Notes: generated by a model not told the origin, from the letters alone. A stretch of DNA of 64,000 bases from Terriglobia bacterium (GCA_021325175.1 JAJPHS010000152.1:1-64000); one strand, 5' to 3'. Shown: positions 52,344-62,068, counted from the first letter of the stretch. Numbers and translations: made by a program.

Positions 52344-53819
52344 ATGAAAAAAATTTCTCGCCGCGATATTCTTCAAGCCTCGGCCATCGCCGCGCTCGCG
52401 CGAGGGCAACTGCGCGCGGTTCCGGCGCCGCGTTTCGAACCCGTGCAGCCGGAGCTGTTCGCCGCCGCCGGCGCGCAGCCGAACTGCTGGGCCGATTTCG
52501 ACAACGACGGCGATCTCGATCTGTTCGCCGGTTTCAAGGATGGCCTGCCGAACCGGCTTTATCGCAACGATCGCGGCCATTTCGTCGAATGCGGCGCCGA
52601 TCTGAAAATCAACGATCTCACCGATACGCGCGCCGCCGCCTGGGGCGACTTCAACTCTGACGGCCGGCTCGATCTCTACGTCGGATTCACGCGAAAATCC
52701 GGCGCGGCGAACAAGCTGTACCACAACGATCGCGGAAAATTCACCGATATCGCGGGCGACGTGGGCGTCGCGGTGAAAGGGGAAACGCGGCAGGTTTCCT
52801 GGATCGATTTCGACAACGATGGGCGCGTCGATCTTTTTGTCGCGTTCCGCGACGCGCCGAACATGCTGTTTCGCAATGAAGGGAATCGCTTCGTCAACGT
52901 GGCGAAGGACCTGGGCGTGGACGATCCGCGAAAAACCGTCGGCGCCGTTTGGTTCGATTACAACCAGGACGGCCGGCTGGATGTGTTCACGGCCAATCAG
53001 GACGGCACGACGAACGGTTTTTATCGCAACGACGGCGGCCGTTTCGTCGATGTCGCGCGCGAGCTGGGAATGGACGCCTCCGGGCGTCCCGCGAATTTCG
53101 GAAGCAACGGTCCGAGCGTCGCGGATTACGATAACGACGGCCGCCTGGATCTTTTCGTGGCGGGATACGGCGCGAATTTTTTGTTTCATAACGACGGCGG
53201 CGGGAAATTTTCGAGCGTCGCCGAAGCGCTCGGGGTCGCCGGCGGCGAGCGCGCGACGCCCTCCAATTGGGGCGATTACGATAACGACGGCCGCGTCGAT
53301 CTCTACGTTTCTTCCTACATCGACAAGCCGGTGAACGAAAAAGATTATCTCTATCACAACGACGGCGGCCGGTTCAGCGCCGCGCCCACGCCCGCGCACG
53401 GAGCGACGCACGGCATCCAGTGGGCCGATTTCGACGGCGACGGCGCGCTCGATCTGGCGATCGCGAACAATAATCCGAACGGGACGCATTATCTTTATCG
53501 CAACCTGCTGCCGCCGGAAGCGGCGCGCCGCTCGATTCAGGTAATGGTTGTGGATCGCCGCGGCCACCCAACGAAGGCCGGCTCGGAGGTGCGAATCTAC
53601 GCGCCGGGCACGCGAACCGTCTGGGGCGGGCGCATTGTCGATACCGGCAGCGGATACTGTTCGCAGAGCGTCGCGCCGGTGCACTTCGGTTTGCCCGCGG
53701 AAAGCCGCGTGGACGTCGAGGTGACGTCGTTTACTTCATCCGGCCGCCAGCTCACGCGAGTGGCGAACGTAGATCCGAATCGCCTGCCGCGGCGCGTTCT
53801 CACCGTCAAGGCGCCGTAA
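52344..53819 (+). CDS. Tat-exported VCBS-repeat protein with ASPIC/UnbV domain
   Basis: The 491-residue protein starts MKKISRRDILQASA with a Tat motif. It carries about eight repeats of the type WADFDNDGDLDLFAG, WGDFNSDGRLDLYVG and WIDFDNDGRVDLFVA, each with a nearby YRNDRG-like unit. The C-terminal 100 residues (GSEVRIYAPGTRTVWGGRIV, VHFGLPAESRVDVEV) are the ASPIC/UnbV domain. Known members are exported, and their enzymatic role is not established. Confidence 0.88.
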   Translation: MKKISRRDILQASAIAALARGQLRAVPAPRFEPVQPELFAAAGAQPNCWADFDNDGDLDLFAGFKDGLPNRLYRNDRGHFVECGADLKINDLTDTRAAAWGDFNSDGRLDLYVGFTRKSGAANKLYHNDRGKFTDIAGDVGVAVKGETRQVSWIDFDNDGRVDLFVAFRDAPNMLFRNEGNRFVNVAKDLGVDDPRKTVGAVWFDYNQDGRLDVFTANQDGTTNGFYRNDGGRFVDVARELGMDASGRPANFGSNGPSVADYDNDGRLDLFVAGYGANFLFHNDGGGKFSSVAEALGVAGGERATPSNWGDYDNDGRVDLYVSSYIDKPVNEKDYLYHNDGGRFSAAPTPAHGATHGIQWADFDGDGALDLAIANNNPNGTHYLYRNLLPPEAARRSIQVMVVDRRGHPTKAGSEVRIYAPGTRTVWGGRIVDTGSGYCSQSVAPVHFGLPAESRVDVEVTSFTSSGRQLTRVANVDPNRLPRRVLTVKAP

Positions 53820-53852
53820 TCGGCAAGACAAGCGCGCCCTCTACAATCGGAA

Positions 53853-54926
53853 GTGATGATCGAGCCGCGGGTTGCGCTGCCCTCCGAAACCGATTCGATA
53901 CCGGATGCCCCGGCGGTGTTTCTTCTGTGGGCCGGCGACGGCGCGCCGTATCTGGCGCGGACCGCGCTGCTGCGCCGGCGATTGCGGCGGCTCCTTTCGG
54001 ATCGCGATCGCGTCTCGCGCGTGCTCAATCTGCGCGGCGTGGTGGAGCGCGTCGAATACTGGCCCGCCGGCTCGCAGCTCGCCTCCACCCTGATTCATCT
54101 GGAGCTCGCGCGGCGTTATTTTCCCGAGGATTGGCCGCGCATCACCCGCCTTCGCCCGCCGGCGCTGCTGCGCCTTACTCTCGACAATCCTTTTCCGCGA
54201 TTGATGATCACCACCAAGATGGGCCGCGGTCTTTATTTCGGTCCGTTTCCAAGCCGCGCGGCGGCGGAGCGCTATGAAGCCGGCGTGCTCGATCTGTTTC
54301 AGATGCGGCGCTGCGAGGAAAATCTTGCGCCGTCGCCCGATCATCCCGGCTGCATCTACGGCGAGATGAATCGCTGCCTGCGGCCCTGCCAGCAGGCGGT
54401 TTCCCTCGACGAGTATCGCGGCGAGACGGCGCGCGTCGAACAATTTTTGCGGACGCGCGGCGCCTCCCTGGCCGAATCCGCCGAGACGGCGCGCGATCGA
54501 GCCAGTTTCGAAATGAATTTCGAGGAGGCCGAGCGCCTGCACCAGCGCACCCTGCGGATTCGCGAAGTGCGCGATCTGGCGGGCAGCCTGGCGGGAGTCG
54601 TGGATCTGCTGAGCGGCGTCGCGGTCACTCCGTCGGCTGAGGCGAGCGCGGTGGAGTTGTGGTTCCTGATTAGCGGCAGCTTCGCCGAGCCGGTGCGCTT
54701 CGATTTATCGGAAACCGCCGGCGCCGGGCAATCGATGGATCAGCGTTTGCGGGAACTGGCGGGAGGCATCCGCGGCAGCGGCGCTCCGAACCTCGAACAT
54801 CTGGCGGTTTTGCTGCGCTGGCACGGATCAAGCTGGCGCGACGGCGAATGGATCGGCTTCGACTCCATCGAAAAAATTCCTTATCGCAGAATCGTGAACG
54901 CGATCGGCCGCGTCGCGCGCCGCTAA
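53853..54926 (+). CDS. UvrC-like protein: degenerate GIY-YIG, UVR motif, no C-terminal nuclease
   Basis: The 357-residue protein follows the first half of UvrC. Residues 18-95 take the GIY-YIG position but lack the GIY and YxG tyrosines (AVFLLW, PYLARTALLRRRL). LYFGPFPSRAAAERY is the family's linker signature. Cys154, 167, 175 and 179 match the four cysteines that bind a [4Fe-4S] cluster in E. coli UvrC (known for that protein). A UVR-type coiled coil lies near 215-235. The RNase H-like nuclease half is replaced by about 120 unrelated residues. It may be a repair regulator or remnant. Confidence 0.75.
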   Translation: MMIEPRVALPSETDSIPDAPAVFLLWAGDGAPYLARTALLRRRLRRLLSDRDRVSRVLNLRGVVERVEYWPAGSQLASTLIHLELARRYFPEDWPRITRLRPPALLRLTLDNPFPRLMITTKMGRGLYFGPFPSRAAAERYEAGVLDLFQMRRCEENLAPSPDHPGCIYGEMNRCLRPCQQAVSLDEYRGETARVEQFLRTRGASLAESAETARDRASFEMNFEEAERLHQRTLRIREVRDLAGSLAGVVDLLSGVAVTPSAEASAVELWFLISGSFAEPVRFDLSETAGAGQSMDQRLRELAGGIRGSGAPNLEHLAVLLRWHGSSWRDGEWIGFDSIEKIPYRRIVNAIGRVARR

Positions 54927-54932
54927 AGATCG

Positions 54933-55607
54933 TCAGCGGCGCAAGATCAGGGGAGCGGCGACAAACATCACGACGAGCGCGACCAGGCCCGCCAGCAGCG
55001 GAATGCCCGCCCAAAACAGAAACGCGTTGTCGAGCAGCCCGTAAAAGCCGAGCGCGGCCGCGATCGCCTCACACGTGCCGATGAAGCGCATCGCCTTGCT
55101 TTTCTCCCGCAGGAACAGGGCCGCGAAAATGGCGGCCGCGGCGAACGCCAGCGACCATTTCGCCAGGCTGGGATGGCGAATCGAATCGATCATCGCCTGC
55201 GTGGTCTGGCGCAGCGGCATTTTGAGGATCCGCAAAATCGCCAGATTCTCGAACACGTCGCAGATCGCCGCCGCGACGCCGCAGGCCGCCCCCGCCGCCG
55301 CCAGCCTCGATCCGAACAAGCGCCCGAGCGCGATATACAGGCCCGCGTACACCGCGATGAATCCGAAATCGAGATACTGCTTGATGCGCATCGCCTCGCG
55401 ATCGGGGCTGGGCGCTTCGCCCAGGATCGCATCCACCTCGCCGATGTTCCTTGCGACCTGGAGCGCCAGGCCGGAATCCGGAATGCCGCGCGGAGGGATC
55501 GACGCGTTTGAAAATTGCGGCGCGCCGTTTAGGATCGCGATCATGACGATCGCGGCGGCGGCCAGCCACCCGACCGCTCGCGTTCTAGCCGAGCGCACGG
55601 GCCGCAT
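54933..55607 (-). CDS. Multi-spanning membrane protein of unknown function
   Basis: The 224-residue protein has about six predicted helices ([49 protein letters not shown] and two at the C-terminus). No family motif is recognised. It starts inside the last 23 bp of hemB on the same strand, so it is likely co-transcribed with hemB. Confidence 0.7.
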   Translation of the reverse strand: MRPVRSARTRAVGWLAAAAIVMIAILNGAPQFSNASIPPRGIPDSGLALQVARNIGEVDAILGEAPSPDREAMRIKQYLDFGFIAVYAGLYIALGRLFGSRLAAAGAACGVAAAICDVFENLAILRILKMPLRQTTQAMIDSIRHPSLAKWSLAFAAAAIFAALFLREKSKAMRFIGTCEAIAAALGFYGLLDNAFLFWAGIPLLAGLVALVVMFVAAPLILRR

Positions 55608-56556
55608 CTTTGGCGAAATAGGTCAGGATGAAATCCGCGCCGGCGCGGCGAATGGAGATGAGCGACTCCATCATCGCGCGCTCCAGGTCCAGCCAGCCGT
55701 TGCGCGCCGCCGCGACGATCATGCTGAATTCCCCGGAGACCTGATATGCGCCGATCGGGACGGGGAACCGCTCGCGCGCCATCCGGATGATGTCGAGATA
55801 CGGCAGCGCGGGCTTCACCATCAGCATGTCCGCGCCTTCCTCCAGATCGAGCTCCATTTCATGCAGCGCCTCGCGCGCGTTCGCCGGGTCCATTTGATAA
55901 GAGCGGCGGTCGCCGAACGCCGGCGCCGATTCCGCGGCTTCGCGAAACGGACCGTAAAAGACGGACGCGTACTTGGCGGCGTAGGAAAGAATCGGCGTTT
56001 TCGAAAATCCGTGGGCGTCGAGCGAATGGCGGATCGCCGCCACGCGGCCGTCCATCATGTCGGAGGGCGCAACCATATCGGCGCCCGCACGCGCGTGCGA
56101 TAACGCTGCTTCGGCGAGCCAGGCGAGCGTCGCGTCATTATCGACGTCGTTTCCGGCGATTTTTCCGCAGTGGCCGTGGCTGGTGTATTCGCAGTTGCAC
56201 ACGTCGGTGATGAGGAGCAGTTCGGGGACCGCCGCTTTCACGGCTCGCACCGCCCGCTGCGTGATCCCGTTTTCGGCGTAAGCTTCCGAGGCGAGTTCGT
56301 CCTTATGCTCGGGGATGCCGAACAGGATGACGCCGCCCAGTCCCAAAGAGCGCGCCTGCTCGCATTCCTTCACCAGTTGATCGATCGAAAGCTGGAAATT
56401 TCCCGGCATGGAGGAGATTTCCTTGCGCACTCCCTCGCCCGGGCACACGAAAAGCGGAAGAATGAATTGTTGCGCTTCCAGCCGGGTTTCGCGGACCAGC
56501 CGCCGCATCGCCTCGGAAACGCGCAGGCGGCGCAGGCGCTGAATTGGGAATGCCAT
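55585..56556 (-). CDS. hemB: Delta-aminolevulinic acid dehydratase
   Basis: The 323-residue enzyme condenses two aminolevulinates to porphobilinogen in heme synthesis. Zinc-type site [11 protein letters not shown] is present, then [12 protein letters not shown] and [17 protein letters not shown] with a catalytic Lys. [11 protein letters not shown] carries the second, Schiff-base Lys. The ATG at 56556 ([12 protein letters not shown]) begins the normal N-terminus. Length is standard. Confidence 0.95.
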   Translation of the reverse strand: MAFPIQRLRRLRVSEAMRRLVRETRLEAQQFILPLFVCPGEGVRKEISSMPGNFQLSIDQLVKECEQARSLGLGGVILFGIPEHKDELASEAYAENGITQRAVRAVKAAVPELLLITDVCNCEYTSHGHCGKIAGNDVDNDATLAWLAEAALSHARAGADMVAPSDMMDGRVAAIRHSLDAHGFSKTPILSYAAKYASVFYGPFREAAESAPAFGDRRSYQMDPANAREALHEMELDLEEGADMLMVKPALPYLDIIRMARERFPVPIGAYQVSGEFSMIVAAARNGWLDLERAMMESLISIRRAGADFILTYFAKDAARALG

Positions 56557-56603
56557 CGCTTCATTGTAACGGCTGCGATATGCGGCGTTCCGCCGGCGGC
56601 CGG

Positions 56604-57233
56604 TTAATCCACCAGCCCTTGCTGGATTGCGTATCGCGTGAGCTCGGCGTTGCTGCGCATGTTCATTTTTTCGAGCACGCGCGAGCGATAGGTGCTGATG
56701 GTCTTGACGCTCAGCCCAATTTCGGCGGCGATCTGCGAAACCGTCTTGCCGGAAGCGATTTTGCACATCACCTGAAACTCGCGGTCCGAGAGCAGTTCGT
56801 GGGGAGGTCGCTGGCCGTCCTCCAGCTTATTGGCCAGGGTCTCGGCCAAGGTAGTGCTCACGTATTTCCGCCCACTCAGTACTTTGCGGATGGCGCTCAC
56901 CACCTCGGCCGGGGAGGCAATTTTGCTGAGATAGCCGCTGGCGCCGGCCTTGATGGCTCGTACGGCAAATTGTTCCTCGGCGTGCATGCTCAAAACCAGG
57001 ACGGGTAAGTGCGGCTTGGATTTCCGAATTTCACGTAATACATCCATGCCCCCGCGGCCCGGCATGCACAGATCGAGCACCACGATATCCCAGCAATCCT
57101 TCTCGATCTGGGCAAGGACCTGGTCTGAATCGGCCGCCTCACCCGCGAACTCGAGATCGGGCTCGGCATCGAGCAACTGTCTTAGCCCACTGCGCAGAAG
57201 AGGGTGATCATCTGCGATAAGAATGCGTGCCAT
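56604..57233 (-). CDS. NarL/FixJ-type response regulator
   Basis: The 209-residue protein has a receiver domain with acidic pocket Asp8-Asp9, phosphoacceptor Asp54 ([10 protein letters not shown]) and conserved Lys in GYLSKIAS. A LuxR-type HTH follows ([39 protein letters not shown]). It should activate genes after phosphorylation by a sensor kinase not seen in the window. ATG 57233 starts [11 protein letters not shown]; the frame further upstream is not needed. Confidence 0.92.
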   Translation of the reverse strand: MARILIADDHPLLRSGLRQLLDAEPDLEFAGEAADSDQVLAQIEKDCWDIVVLDLCMPGRGGMDVLREIRKSKPHLPVLVLSMHAEEQFAVRAIKAGASGYLSKIASPAEVVSAIRKVLSGRKYVSTTLAETLANKLEDGQRPPHELLSDREFQVMCKIASGKTVSQIAAEIGLSVKTISTYRSRVLEKMNMRSNAELTRYAIQQGLVD

Positions 57234-57436
57234 CGATAAAGCAGTCACTTCACTGACCTTGGATTGGGACCAACCCCATCTTACCCATCTCCGCGGATAA
57301 AATTGCCGCATTCATTCGGGGTAACCGTAAATTTTCGTTACGAAAGCTGGCCAACGTTGGTCCGCCACGTGCTTATGTAACCGGCGTGCGGTTCGGTAAT
57401 AGCTCAGAATCAGCGGGATACGGGGCGGAACGGAAA

Positions 57437-57925
57437 ATGTTTCCGACGACCTTTCTGAAGATTCTACCGGCGGCCCTGGTATTGACTTTCATCGGCGGCT
57501 GCCATACCTCAACCGTTGCGGTTGAGGCGAGCACCGCCCGGATTCCCGTGGTTGCTCCCGCGGGCACCGTTCTTCGGGTCCGGCTCGGCGAAACGCTGGA
57601 TTGCAGCCGGAGCCGTCCCGGGGACCGGTTCACCGGTACTTTGGAATCGCCGGTAATGGCGGGAACCATGGAAGTTTTGCCGAAGGGTACAGTCGTAGAA
57701 GGACACGTGCTGAGCGCGCGTGAGTCGGACGAGGGTGGGGAAGCGTGGTTGGCGGTAACGCTGGATTCCTGCGAGCGCGACGGGCGTCGCGTTCCGTTGG
57801 AGACCAGCCCGCTGGCGCGCATCGCCCATCCTGACCAGAGCAGGAACGTAAAGAGTGTAGCGCGGATCTCGCTGCCGGCCGAATCGATTTTAGGATTCAC
57901 GTTGAAGAGCATGCTTGCCGCGTAG
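57437..57925 (+). CDS. Lipoprotein of unknown function
   Basis: The 162-residue protein has a signal and lipobox FIGGC. The mature part starts with TVLRVRLGETLDCSRSRPGD and contains repeated strand-like units (KGTVVEGHVLSARESDEGG). It resembles envelope proteins with a barrel or beta-sandwich. It precedes the OmpA gene by 29 bp and is likely co-transcribed. The alternative start is GTG 57386. Confidence 0.72.
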   Translation: MFPTTFLKILPAALVLTFIGGCHTSTVAVEASTARIPVVAPAGTVLRVRLGETLDCSRSRPGDRFTGTLESPVMAGTMEVLPKGTVVEGHVLSARESDEGGEAWLAVTLDSCERDGRRVPLETSPLARIAHPDQSRNVKSVARISLPAESILGFTLKSMLAA

Positions 57926-57954
57926 GCTAAACCAGGAATGAAAGGGGAAAAGCA

Positions 57955-58737
57955 ATGAAGAACTTCGTGATTATGTCAGCCGCGGTGGCTTTAAGTCTTC
58001 TGGGCACCGGTTGCGCGACGCACAAGTATGTAGCTAAAACCGTTGCGCCGATTAAACAGGAAGCCGATGAGGCTCAGGCCAAGAACGCGGAACAGGACAA
58101 AACGATTTCCACGCAGGGCACTGAGATTCAGGAGCTGGACCGTGATCTGTCGCGCACCAAGGAACAGTTGAAGGACACCGATAACAAGGCGACGCAAGCC
58201 GCCGAAGCGGCTCGGGCGGCGGATCAGAAGGCCGCTGGAGCGCAGTCGGCCGCCGACAACGCGCAGCAGGCCGCTAACGGCGCCAAGACGTTCGCCGAGC
58301 AGGGCCTTGATCGGTTGGGCAAGACCATCGATGGGATGAACAAGTACCAGATGGCGAAGTCGGAAACAGTGCTGTTCAAGGTGAATAGCGACAAGCTGAC
58401 CGATGAAGGCAAGCAGCAGCTTGACGATCTGGCCAAGCAGGCGCAGGGTCTGGATCGCTTTGTCATCGAGATCCAGGGATTCACGGACAAAACCGGGTCG
58501 CCCTCCTACAACGACATGTTGAGCGAGCGGCGCGCCGAAAGCGTTGCGCGATACTTGACGACACAGTACAAGATCCCGGTTCGCAACATCACGATGCTGG
58601 GTGAAGGCTATGCCATGCCGGTCGCCGATGATAAAACCCGGGAGGGACGCAAGCAGAACCGGCGCGTGGAAGTGAAGCTATGGGTGCCGGAGACGGAATC
58701 GGCGAGGAACGTTCCGTCGGGTCCGGGCGAGCGGTAA
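57955..58737 (+). CDS. OmpA-family peptidoglycan-binding lipoprotein
   Basis: The 260-residue protein has a lipobox LGTGC. A long coiled coil follows (Gln/Ala/Glu-rich, residues 30-120). The C-terminal OmpA domain shows FKVNSDKLTDEGKQQLDDLA, IQGFTDKTGSPSYNDMLSERRAESVARYL in adjoining blocks and the Arg-rich NRRVEVKLW. It should tie the outer membrane to peptidoglycan. ATG 57955 follows AAAGGGGAAAAGCA. A structured RNA element follows the stop. Confidence 0.9.
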   Translation: MKNFVIMSAAVALSLLGTGCATHKYVAKTVAPIKQEADEAQAKNAEQDKTISTQGTEIQELDRDLSRTKEQLKDTDNKATQAAEAARAADQKAAGAQSAADNAQQAANGAKTFAEQGLDRLGKTIDGMNKYQMAKSETVLFKVNSDKLTDEGKQQLDDLAKQAQGLDRFVIEIQGFTDKTGSPSYNDMLSERRAESVARYLTTQYKIPVRNITMLGEGYAMPVADDKTREGRKQNRRVEVKLWVPETESARNVPSGPGER

Positions 58738-58753
58738 GGTTTATCACGAGATA

Positions 58754-58885
58754 GCCGCCGGCCCCTCCGACCCGGCGGCTTCAGGGCAGGAAACGCGAGG
58801 AGATCCGAAGGCGGGGAGATCTGCACGCCCCGCAGGCTGACTTCGGTCACCCGGACTCCTCGGTTCCTGCCCTGCTTTGTTTTTG
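58754..58885 (+). ncRNA. Structured RNA element, candidate sRNA or complex terminator
   Basis: Two domains are seen. GCCGCCGG (58755-58762) pairs with CCGGCGGC (58773-58780). Then an 11-bp stem (CAGGGCAGGAA 58783-58793 with TTCCTGCCCTG 58865-58875) encloses GAGGAG/CTCCTC and TCCG/CGGA helices and a junction with two hairpins: GCGGGG/CCCCGC, and TGAC-TTCG-GTCA with a UUCG tetraloop. CTTTGTTTTT follows. This is far more than a simple terminator. It lies between convergent genes, 17 bp after the OmpA stop. Confidence 0.6.
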
Positions 58886-58894
58886 GCCGCAGAA

Positions 58895-60193
58895 TTATAC
58901 GATCAGGATCACACGTACATCCATCACATTGGTGCCCGTCGGGCCGGTCTTGATCAGGCCGCCCGCGCGCTCGAAGAAGCGATACGAGTCGTTGTGGCGA
59001 AGATATTCGCGCGGATCCAGACCCATGGCGCTCGCGCAGCTCAGCGTATCTTGACTTGCGATCGCTCCCGCCGCATCGGTCGGACCGTCGATGCCGTCGG
59101 TGCCCGCGCTCAGGATCGTGAATGGACGGAATCGTTCGAGCGCGATCGCGGCCGCCAGCACAAATTCCTGATTCCGTCCGCCCAGGCCCGCGCCGCGCAG
59201 CGTGACCGTCGTTTCGCCTCCCGACAAAATGCACGCCGGCGGGCGAAGCGGGCGGCTGCGGGTCAGAATTTCTTTCACGATTGCCGCGTGCGTCCTCGCG
59301 ACATCGGCCGTTTCGCCTTCAACAAACGTCGACAGCACCATGGTGCGATAGCCCAACTGGCGCGCCTTCACTGCCGCGGCGTCGATCGCCAGGCGGTTGC
59401 TTCCGGCGATCAGGTTGTGCACGTTCCTGATTTCCGCCGCGCGCGGCGTTTCCGGAATTTCCCCGCGCGCTCCGAGCGCGATGCGCGCGGCAATTGATTT
59501 GGGCGGCGCGACTCCGTATTTTTCGAAAATGCGCGCCGCATCGGCGAAGCTCGAGGTGTCGCCCACCGTGGGGCCGGAGCCGATCACGTCGAGATCGTCG
59601 CCCACGACATCGGAAAGGATCAGCGAAATCACGCGCCCCGGCGCGGCCATCCGCGCGAGCTGGCCGCCCTTGAGCGTTTCCAGATGTTTCCGGATCGTGT
59701 TCAATTCATGAATGGTGGCGCCGCAGGCGAGAAGCTGCGTGGTCGCGCGGCGCATGTCGTCAAGCGTCACCGGATGGGCGGGGGATGGCAGCAGCGCGGA
59801 CGCGCCGCCGGAGATGACGCAGATCAGCAGATCGCGCGAGGTTGCCGAGCGCGCGATCTGCTCGATGCGGCGCGCGCCGGACAGCCCGCGTTCGTCCGGA
59901 ACGGGATGGCCGGACGAATTCAGCGTCACGCGCCGCGCGCCAAGCGAAGCGCCTTCCGGGACGTTGACGAATCCGCCGCAGATATTTTTTCCGAGGACGC
60001 GCTCCACCGCGCGGGCCATCGCCGCGCCGGCTTTCCCGGCTCCGATTACATGGACGCGATCGAACCGCTTCAGGGAATAGCGCCGGCCGCCGGCGATCAG
60101 CGTATCGGCTTCGCGCCGCAGATGGCGATAAACCGCTTCCTCCGGATCGGCCGCGCGCAAGGCGGCGCGAAAGATCGCCAGCGCGTCCTTCAT
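58895..60193 (-). CDS. Glycerate 2-kinase (GckA/TtuD, MOFRL family)
   Basis: The 432-residue enzyme phosphorylates D-glycerate to 2-phosphoglycerate. The N-terminal Rossmann-like part has VHVIGAGKAGAAMARAVE, ICVISGGASALLPSP and LSDVVGDDLDVIGSGPTV. The C-terminal MOFRL domain shows ILSGGETTVTLRGAGLGGRNQE and SAGTDGIDGPTDAAGA. It starts in the stop of aroK (ATGA overlap), so translation is coupled. Confidence 0.93.
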   Translation of the reverse strand: MKDALAIFRAALRAADPEEAVYRHLRREADTLIAGGRRYSLKRFDRVHVIGAGKAGAAMARAVERVLGKNICGGFVNVPEGASLGARRVTLNSSGHPVPDERGLSGARRIEQIARSATSRDLLICVISGGASALLPSPAHPVTLDDMRRATTQLLACGATIHELNTIRKHLETLKGGQLARMAAPGRVISLILSDVVGDDLDVIGSGPTVGDTSSFADAARIFEKYGVAPPKSIAARIALGARGEIPETPRAAEIRNVHNLIAGSNRLAIDAAAVKARQLGYRTMVLSTFVEGETADVARTHAAIVKEILTRSRPLRPPACILSGGETTVTLRGAGLGGRNQEFVLAAAIALERFRPFTILSAGTDGIDGPTDAAGAIASQDTLSCASAMGLDPREYLRHNDSYRFFERAGGLIKTGPTGTNVMDVRVILIV

Positions 60194-60720
60194 TTAAATA
60201 AAGGCAGGGCCAGCACGGACTTCACGGCGGCGGCGGGATCATCGTCCACCACCTCCACGCGATAATCCGCGCGAGCGTAGGCTGCCCGGCGCTTTTCGAA
60301 CAGTTTTTCGAGCATTTCCGCATCACGCGCCAGCGGGCGCTGCGTCTGGCCGTTGATCCGCTGCCGGATGCGATCCAGCGGGCAATCGAGCCATACGGTG
60401 ACGCCGTTATTGGTTACCAGTTCGAAATTTTCCTCGGACAAGAACGCTCCGCCGCCGAGCGCGACCACCTGCGGCCGCCCCATCTGCGCCTGATGCACGC
60501 GCTCGCGCAGCGCATCCGATTCGATTTCGCGAAACGCCGCTTCGCCGCGCTGATCGAAAAGTTCGGCGATGCTGGTTTTTTCGCGCCGTTCGATTTCCTC
60601 GTCCAGATCGACAAATTTCCAGCCGAGCTCGCCGGCCAGAATGCGGCCGACGGTCGATTTGCCGCAGCCCATGAATCCGACAAGGTAAAGGGCGGGCGTC
60701 CGCTTGAGCTTGAGGATCAT
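60190..60720 (-). CDS. aroK: Shikimate kinase
   Basis: The 176-residue enzyme has the P-loop VGFMGCGKSTVG, the shikimate-binding DLDEEIERR, FREIES, and VVALGGGAF. The lid Arg is in GQTQRPLARD. It acts in the shikimate pathway. The start at 60720 is divergent from the Lon-N gene, 41 bp away. Length is standard. Confidence 0.94.
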   Translation of the reverse strand: MILKLKRTPALYLVGFMGCGKSTVGRILAGELGWKFVDLDEEIERREKTSIAELFDQRGEAAFREIESDALRERVHQAQMGRPQVVALGGGAFLSEENFELVTNNGVTVWLDCPLDRIRQRINGQTQRPLARDAEMLEKLFEKRRAAYARADYRVEVVDDDPAAAVKSVLALPLFK

Positions 60721-60761
60721 TGAAAGCGCAAAAACAGGTGCGCGAAAGCCATAATAGTAGC

Positions 60762-61388
60762 ATGCAGCAGGGACTTTTGCCGCTTTTTCCGCTCCAGATG
60801 GTTCTGCTGCCCGGCGCGGAGCTTCCGCTGCACATTTTCGAGGATCGCTACAAGGAAATGATCGGCGAGGTGCTGCGCGAGCGCCTGGAGTTCGGCGTCG
60901 TGCTGGCCAATGAAAAAGGGATCGTGAACACCGGCTGCACCGCCACCATCGACAAAGTTCTGCGCGAGTACCCGGACGGCCGCATGGACATTTTGACGCG
61001 CGGCCACCGCAGGTTTGAGATCATGCTGCTCAACGACGAGCGCCCGTACCTGCGCGGCGCCGTCGAATTTTTCGATGACGAGGAGTCGCGCCCGGCGCCC
61101 GAGGATTTGCAGCGCCGCGCCATCGACAGCTACAACCAGCTACAGGCGCTGAGCTCCAGCCGTCCGCTCGAAAAAGAGGAAGCGGCGAACCCGCGGCTGA
61201 GCTTCAAGCTGGCCGCGCCAGTCACGGACCTGACCTTCCGCCAGATTCTGCTGGCCACGCGCAGCGAAACCGAGCGCCTCAAGCAAATCGCCGAATTTCT
61301 CCCCGGTTTCCTCATCAAGCAGAAGCGCATCCAGCACGTGAAGGATGTAGCGCCGCGAAACGGCCACGGGCGCGGCTTTCACGAATGA
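60762..61388 (+). CDS. Lon N-terminal (LONSB) domain protein
   Basis: The 208-residue protein consists of a single Lon substrate-binding domain: LPLFPLQMVLLPGAELPLHIFEDRYKEMI in its start (seen in blocks) and YPDGRMDILTRGHRRFEI. No ATPase or protease part is present; stand-alone members are common and of unclear role. ATG 60762 is used; an in-frame TTG at 60720 is the alternative. It ends in an ATGA overlap with the HAD gene. Confidence 0.88.
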   Translation: MQQGLLPLFPLQMVLLPGAELPLHIFEDRYKEMIGEVLRERLEFGVVLANEKGIVNTGCTATIDKVLREYPDGRMDILTRGHRRFEIMLLNDERPYLRGAVEFFDDEESRPAPEDLQRRAIDSYNQLQALSSSRPLEKEEAANPRLSFKLAAPVTDLTFRQILLATRSETERLKQIAEFLPGFLIKQKRIQHVKDVAPRNGHGRGFHE

Positions 61389-62068
61389 TCGCCCTGATTT
61401 TCGACGCCGACGACACGCTTTGGGAAAATAATATCTATTTCGAAAAAGCGTTTGACCAGTTCTGCGATTTTCTGAATCATTCGCGGCTCACCGCAACCCA
61501 GGTCCGCGAAGTTTTAAACGAAATTGAGAGCGTGAACGCGAAAATTCACGGATACGGCTCCCGCAACTTCGGGCGAAATTTGCAGCAGGCGTATCGGCAT
61601 CTGGCAGAGCGGGAAATTCGCCCGGACGATCTGCTCCATGTGATGTCGCTTGCCGAACGGATTCTCGAACAGCCCGTCGAGTTGATCGAAGGAGTGGAGG
61701 AAACGCTGGCGGAGCTGGCATCGCGCCACACCCTGACCCTGTTCACCAAGGGCCACCCCGAGGAGCAGCGGCTGAAGATCGATCGCTCCGGGCTCGCGCG
61801 CTACTTCGCCCATACCGAGATCGTGAAGGAAAAAGACGTCTTCGCGTACCGGCGGCTGGCCGAGGAGCGCTTTTTCGATCCGCCGGCCACGTGGATGATC
61901 GGAAATTCGCCGAAATCGGACATTAACCCTGCGCTGGAGGCGGGATTAAACGCGGTGCTGATCCCGCATCCGCATACCTGGATGCTCGAAAACCAGGATC
62001 TGCGCGGCGCCTCCGGCGGGCGGTTCATCCAAATCCGGCGCTTCACCGAACTTCGCCGCTATTTCTGA
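61385..62068 (+). CDS. HAD-family hydrolase
   Basis: The 227-residue protein has motif I IFDADDTLW, motif II LTLFTKGH, motif III Lys in EIVKEKD and motif IV MIGNSPKSDINPAL. It is probably a phosphatase of YjjG/PGP type with unknown substrate. It is translationally coupled to the Lon-N gene through the ATGA overlap. Confidence 0.88.
   Translation: MIALIFDADDTLWENNIYFEKAFDQFCDFLNHSRLTATQVREVLNEIESVNAKIHGYGSRNFGRNLQQAYRHLAEREIRPDDLLHVMSLAERILEQPVELIEGVEETLAELASRHTLTLFTKGHPEEQRLKIDRSGLARYFAHTEIVKEKDVFAYRRLAEERFFDPPATWMIGNSPKSDINPALEAGLNAVLIPHPHTWMLENQDLRGASGGRFIQIRRFTELRRYF

Noticed and set aside
51678..53684. 668-codon minus-strand open frame
   Set aside because: It is the antisense shadow of the VCBS-repeat gene and part of the permease; repeats there mirror the Asp-rich plus-strand repeats.
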